From: Corallium rubrum
Taxonomy: Eukaryota; Cnidaria; Anthozoa; Scleralcyonacea; Coralliidae
Assembly: GCA_964035015.1 (NCBI GenBank)
Contig: OZ035997.1
Span: forward strand, 65,537,904 to 65,601,903
Direction of reading: 5' to 3'
DNA length: 64,000 nt
Shown here piece by piece: positions 60,003 through 64,000 of the stretch. Below the pieces are notes generated by a model that saw only the letters and a program-made list of their open reading frames with translations, was not told the origin of the DNA and made no database searches. Within the stretch, counting starts at the first letter, position 1. Every line of letters begins with the position of its first letter. The translations under genes were made by a program, and so were the position numbers.

Positions 60003-60208
60003 CTCCGCGGCTCAGTGGTCAGAGCATTGCACTCGAATCGCAAGGTCGTGGGTTCAATTCCTGCCGGAAGGCCTGTGTAGTTGCATTTTTCGCAACTTGT
60101 CGCTGTTTGGTCTTAAAATGTATATATTCTACACTCGAATTTTCCTTCACCCAAAATCCTTAGTACACGCTATGTAATCGAGTGAAATGCCCAATATTAA
60201 TTGTATTA
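60003..60208 (+). mobile_element. tRNA-SINE copy 2, standard form
   Basis: Full-length: CTCCGCGGCTCAGTGGTCAG head, TCGCAAGGTCGTGGGTTCAA, tail TTTGGTCTTAAAATGTATAT to AGTGAAATGCCCAATATTAA. The tRNA-like part has CGA at the anticodon position, but the cloverleaf is imperfect. Confidence 0.88.
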
Positions 60209-63200
60209 AAAATAATTGGAAACTTTAAACTGAAGGAGTGAAGGGCATCAGAGAACAGTCATGTTTAATAATTGCGAAACTGAGGTTTGGCCGAGTTGTC
60301 TCCAGATGATCAATTGTCTCTTTTGAACGAAGCTTTTATTGCCATTTTATCGATGTTTTTGAATATCTGAAAGACATTTCACTGTTTCTCAGTTGTTTAC
60401 TTGGTTCCTCTAGCTCGGGATATCCTGCACTATTCACCAGCGGGAAAAACAAAATGGCGGCCAGTTTTGCTTTGTTTACCGAAGCAGACGATTTTGTTGA
60501 TAAACAGGGCTCATGTAGCAGAATAACGAGAAAAGTCAACAAAATTAAGTAGAATGAGTGTCCACAGGTATGTTTCTTTATTTTTTAGCCGTTAATATAT
60601 TCAAAAGTTGTAAAAACTGTTTTGTCGACAAATATCGAGTACGCCAAGTGCCGTTAGTGCCCAAGTTGCTAGCGGCCGTGTCTTGTATAAAATACCGAAG
60701 AACATAAGAATGTTAAACTTGTTATTTCCTTTATAACTTGTGAATATCCAGCACTATTCACCTCCACTTCGGTGAATAATTGTTAAATATCTTGAGTTTT
60801 CAGGATGTCATTATTCTTTGGAATACTTAAATCGGCTCGATTTCCAGCCTTATCTCGACTCGCGGGACTTTACCCGCCCTCTACGAACGGCTGGACGCGT
60901 GAGTGGCTTGTTATGTCTGTGACGTAATGCATAATTTTCACACGGCAAGGATATTTTTGTCATTCATCCAACCAACACTATAAACAGAGTCAGTGAACGA
61001 TAAATCGCAGATGTTTGAAATGGCAGAAATGTAGCGAAGACTTATAATTCAGTGAGCTTCGTGAACTGAAGCAAACTGCAATCTTTTCTTATGGACATCT
61101 TTAATCAACAATTAGCCTCGCCATTTCACGAAGACACAAACGGTATTTAATAATGTAAATAAACAATCTGACATTCACCAGGTTCAATTCGCTTTTTAGC
61201 ATCTTCGTCGTTCTATAAATCGTCGCAGAACTCTGCCGTGCTTCAAACTGACTTGGGAAACCGCATCTGATCATCTTCCATGAAAGAAATCAAAGGCGAA
61301 ATCGCAGTTGTGATTGATTTCGAGTTAGGTTTTACGACATCAACAAACTATTGACGCTGATTGAAATATCAGTGAATTTCCTGACCTAGTAAGCTAAATG
61401 GCAAACACATCTTGGCCACTAATGGTCACGTTGTAAATCTTTTAAAAAAATAATCTTCAAAAGTTTCGAAAATTCGGCCGCCAACTTTGGGCTGTCACGA
61501 TAATTTATACAAATGTTCAGTAATATATGCCGCTGAAAATGTGTAGGCGCGTTTGTGATTGGTGGAAATTGACAATGACAAGCTCACGAGCCCAGCCATG
61601 ATTTCGGGGGCGGGTCGCAGCCCGAAATAAGGCTGGAAACCGAGCCTACTTAAATCGTCTCCTAGCTATTTCCCAGCTGTCTAAAGAAAATACAATGCAT
61701 TTTTATAATGGTTTCAGTGTGGATTTGTGATTGTTTGTGTGGTGTGACGCCCTCAAAATCGCTCTTAGCTCGTTAGCGTTTACCATCTGTTAAATTGTTA
61801 TTGTAATTACAAGAGAATTATCTTTAACGTGTTTTTTTTTGCTTGCCCGCAGAACCGCTTGTTTATGAAAGTAATTTGTTGATATTAATAATTTAGAAAT
61901 AAAAGAAAACCTTTTACAATACTGCGGGATTATTTTTCAGCTGGCATAACTTCGCGGTTAAGCCGGTGGTTAACACTAACGACATACGCTCAAGCACAAA
62001 AAGAAAGCATAACTTTTCTTTTGGGACTTGCAAAGACAAAACGAGACTTTGTCTTTATTTCGTTTTTTTGTCGTTGTACTCTTGGCTCGTGATCTTATGA
62101 TTATAATAAGACGCCTGCTTAGGCGTTCACTCGGGCTACTGATTTCTGCAAATATTGGCGCAGTCTTCGCACATCTAGAAAACCTGAGGAACAGCGTGTG
62201 CATATTAAGTGTTTGTTAAAAAGTACAAAACTCTCATGATCAGAAGGGCGCTCGACACGAATTCTCTATATGTGGTCTTATATGAAGTACTTGGATCCAT
62301 GAAGCGATTTGGCGTAAACAACAAGCCGTTTAGCCGAATAATTAAACGATCTTACAGTTGCCTACCACATGTGTTTCACTGTTTCGTAGTTGTTGGACCA
62401 AACATCAAGGCGTTTAGTCAACACGGCATTTTTAACATTTTCTCCCGTCTGTAATATACTCGGCTATTCTGTCTTCATGGACAAACCTTGTCAGCAACAT
62501 TACTGATCAACTACTGATGAATTCACTAATACCGCGGAAATCACCTCAACCCAACTCGATCAAAGGCAAAGCCTGTCGAAAAAAAAAGAACTCGAAAAAT
62601 CGAAAATCGAGCACGCCTTACAGTTTCGCAAGGCCTGACGGGATGATGCAATAATGCCATTTTGTGGAACACCCCCCCCCCCCCCCAAAAAAAAAAAATC
62701 AGAAACCTAGACTCGGCCAACCACAGTCGCCCGAGTAATTATGATTGTCCTTATGTCCAGTGGCGTCGCCAGACCTGGGAGAGTGTGTGTGTGTGTGTGT
62801 GGGGGGGGGGGGGGGGATGGGGGGGCAAAATGATGACGCCATCGTCATATGACGTCATCGGTACATGACCTCATAATTGTTGATACCTCATGTTAATTCT
62901 ACATAATAGTTTTTATTTAGATAATTGTGATTTTAAAATATATATGATGGTTTCTGGTTGTTTCCGGTACGTAGTGCTAACCCGACACTACCTGTAACTT
63001 CCACATTAACCTTAACCTTAACCCCCAAACATTCCTAAACCTAACCCAAATTATTATGTGGACCTAACACATAGTCTCCAGAGCGATCTAACGCAAGAAA
63101 AGATATGAAAAACACATTCTCACACTTGTAAACTATTTGACCATTTCATGCCCACCCCCCCCCCCCCCCCCTCCAATGTTTCTCACCGGATTTGGAACAA

Positions 63201-63660
63201 TCTCGAAATTGGTCTTGAAGAGAACTGGGGCGACGCGTCACGTTTCGTTTCGTTTCTCTCTGACGAAGGGCCTTCGCTCGAAACGTTAGACTCCTACGTT
63301 CTCTGTTTCGGCAGTATATCTAACCTTATTATATTTCGATTGTTGTTTCTACACTGCCTACGCAGCACGCTACTTTTTATTACTCTCTTTTTAACGTCGA
63401 GCGGCAGACCGAAATTGTGAGAGGCCTGGAATAACAGGTTTTGCTTGGCCCCAAATCTGGCCCCCAAACTGGCCCCAAATTATACAGGCACCAAACGGTC
63501 GTTTGGCGGAAAACCAAAGCAGATAACACTCACGTCGGTCTGCACATTTCTTTATAACATCATATAGCAAGGTTGGTCTACTGCCGAAACGTTAAAATAG
63601 CATATTTCGATTTGTAGAAATGTGTTTCAACACAATCACTTCCTACGCCGAACACTACTT
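60209..63660. other. TMEM184C intron, no gene confirmed
   Basis: Holds a short frame at 60453-60551 starting MAASFALFTEADDF, similar in style to first exons of transposon proteins, C15/G16/C17 runs (62672, 62801, 63155) and a (TG)n. I searched for the next TMEM184C exon and did not find it. Confidence 0.45.
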
Positions 63661-63663
63661 TAT

Positions 63664-63790
63664 AAAAGACCAAACCGGGACCAGTTGCATTTTTCGCAAC
63701 TGGTCCCGGTTTGGTCTTAAAATGTATATATTCTACACTCCCATTCACACTGGAACATGCTATGTAGTCGAGTGAAATGCCCAATATTAC
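63664..63790. mobile_element. tRNA-SINE tail in fold-back form, copy 3
   Basis: AAGACCAAACCGGGACCAGT and GCGAAAAATGCAACT-type sequence is mirrored around 63692, then the plus tail continues to GAGTGAAATGCCCAATATTA. Only the tail half of the SINE is present, folded back. Confidence 0.82.
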
Positions 63791-64000
63791 TACTTTATAA
63801 AGCCTCGTATGTAACAACCTTTTAACGTAATGTAAAATAAAGAAACCTACTAGTTTGCTGTGTGCTATCAAGAAGAAGTTTGTTTGAGTGCCCTCGTTCA
63901 TAAAGATTAAATAATCCGAGCTCCAGCAGGATTCATGATATAGATAAAGATGAACATTTTCCGCTAGTCCTCTCGCGCGATCCCTATTCTGTGACGTCAC

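Noticed and set aside
63148-63420. 90-codon ORF with SDEGPSLETL
   Set aside because: The string is the dispersed CTGACGAAGGGCC repeat seen in translation and starts in a poly-C run; no gene structure.

Overview
The window looks like a stretch of a repeat-rich animal nuclear genome, most likely a cnidarian and probably an anthozoan such as a stony coral. The species call is an inference from the style of the dispersed elements. The evidence for an animal nuclear genome is firmer: two host genes with small exons and canonical GT-AG introns, non-LTR retrotransposon reverse transcriptases, a 5S-rRNA-derived SINE, tRNA-derived SINEs and dozens of terminal-inverted-repeat (TIR) elements. Almost all listed open reading frames are accidental frames inside simple repeats or transposons.

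Host genes. (1) ETFDH, mitochondrial electron-transfer-flavoprotein:ubiquinone oxidoreductase, lies on the minus strand. I can place eight coding exons (29590-29566, 29475-29374, 24061-23909, 19484-19408, 18012-17931, 14050-13932, 12865-12788, 2092-1946). They join in perfect phase into the first 261 residues; the remaining exons lie beyond position 1. (2) TMEM184C-like, a seven-pass DUF300 membrane protein, lies on the plus strand with exon 1 at 47294-47547 and exon 2 at 57249-57285; the rest should lie beyond 64000. The two genes are divergent, about 17.7 kb apart, and that gap is packed with transposons.

Layout. 1-12.8 kb: ETFDH intron 7 and beyond, with a 5S-SINE, a LINE 3' fragment, a MULE-like element with a 9-bp target duplication, a fold-back tRNA SINE with its empty-site paralogue, and diverged tandem duplications. 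12.9-14 kb: intron 6, mostly a 750-bp (TTCC)n array. 18-19.4 kb: intron 4, almost entirely pentanucleotide array interrupted by one TIR element. 19.5-23.9 kb: intron 3, holding a TIR element that contains a 20-bp satellite, into which a LINE has inserted. 24-29.4 kb: intron 2, with fold-back elements and another 5S-SINE. 30.4-35.2 kb: a 9-bp minisatellite interrupted by a second LINE, itself broken by a 5S-SINE and a MULE-like element. 35.6-38.7 kb: MULE-like MITE, a 13-bp palindromic satellite and AT-rich nested palindromes. 39.3-43.8 kb: a 3.8-kb transposon with two 1,546-bp inverted arms and a DDE_Tnp_4-type transposase remnant, inserted in an older MITE. 43.9-44.9 kb: a (AAAACCG)n array. 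47.5-57.2 kb: TMEM184C intron 1, with an apparently intact tyrosine-recombinase (Crypton-like) element, a hAT-type element and many hairpin MITEs. 57.3-64 kb: TMEM184C intron, with tRNA-SINEs in fold-back form and small hAT-like elements.

The strongest points for a second look are the intact tyrosine-recombinase element with 14-bp inverted ends, the giant palindromic transposon whose AT target duplication can be read from two empty sites in this same window, a family of MULE-like elements with four exact 9-bp target duplications, and the recurring fold-back (head-to-head) SINE architecture. No CRISPR, operon or other prokaryote-type system is present.
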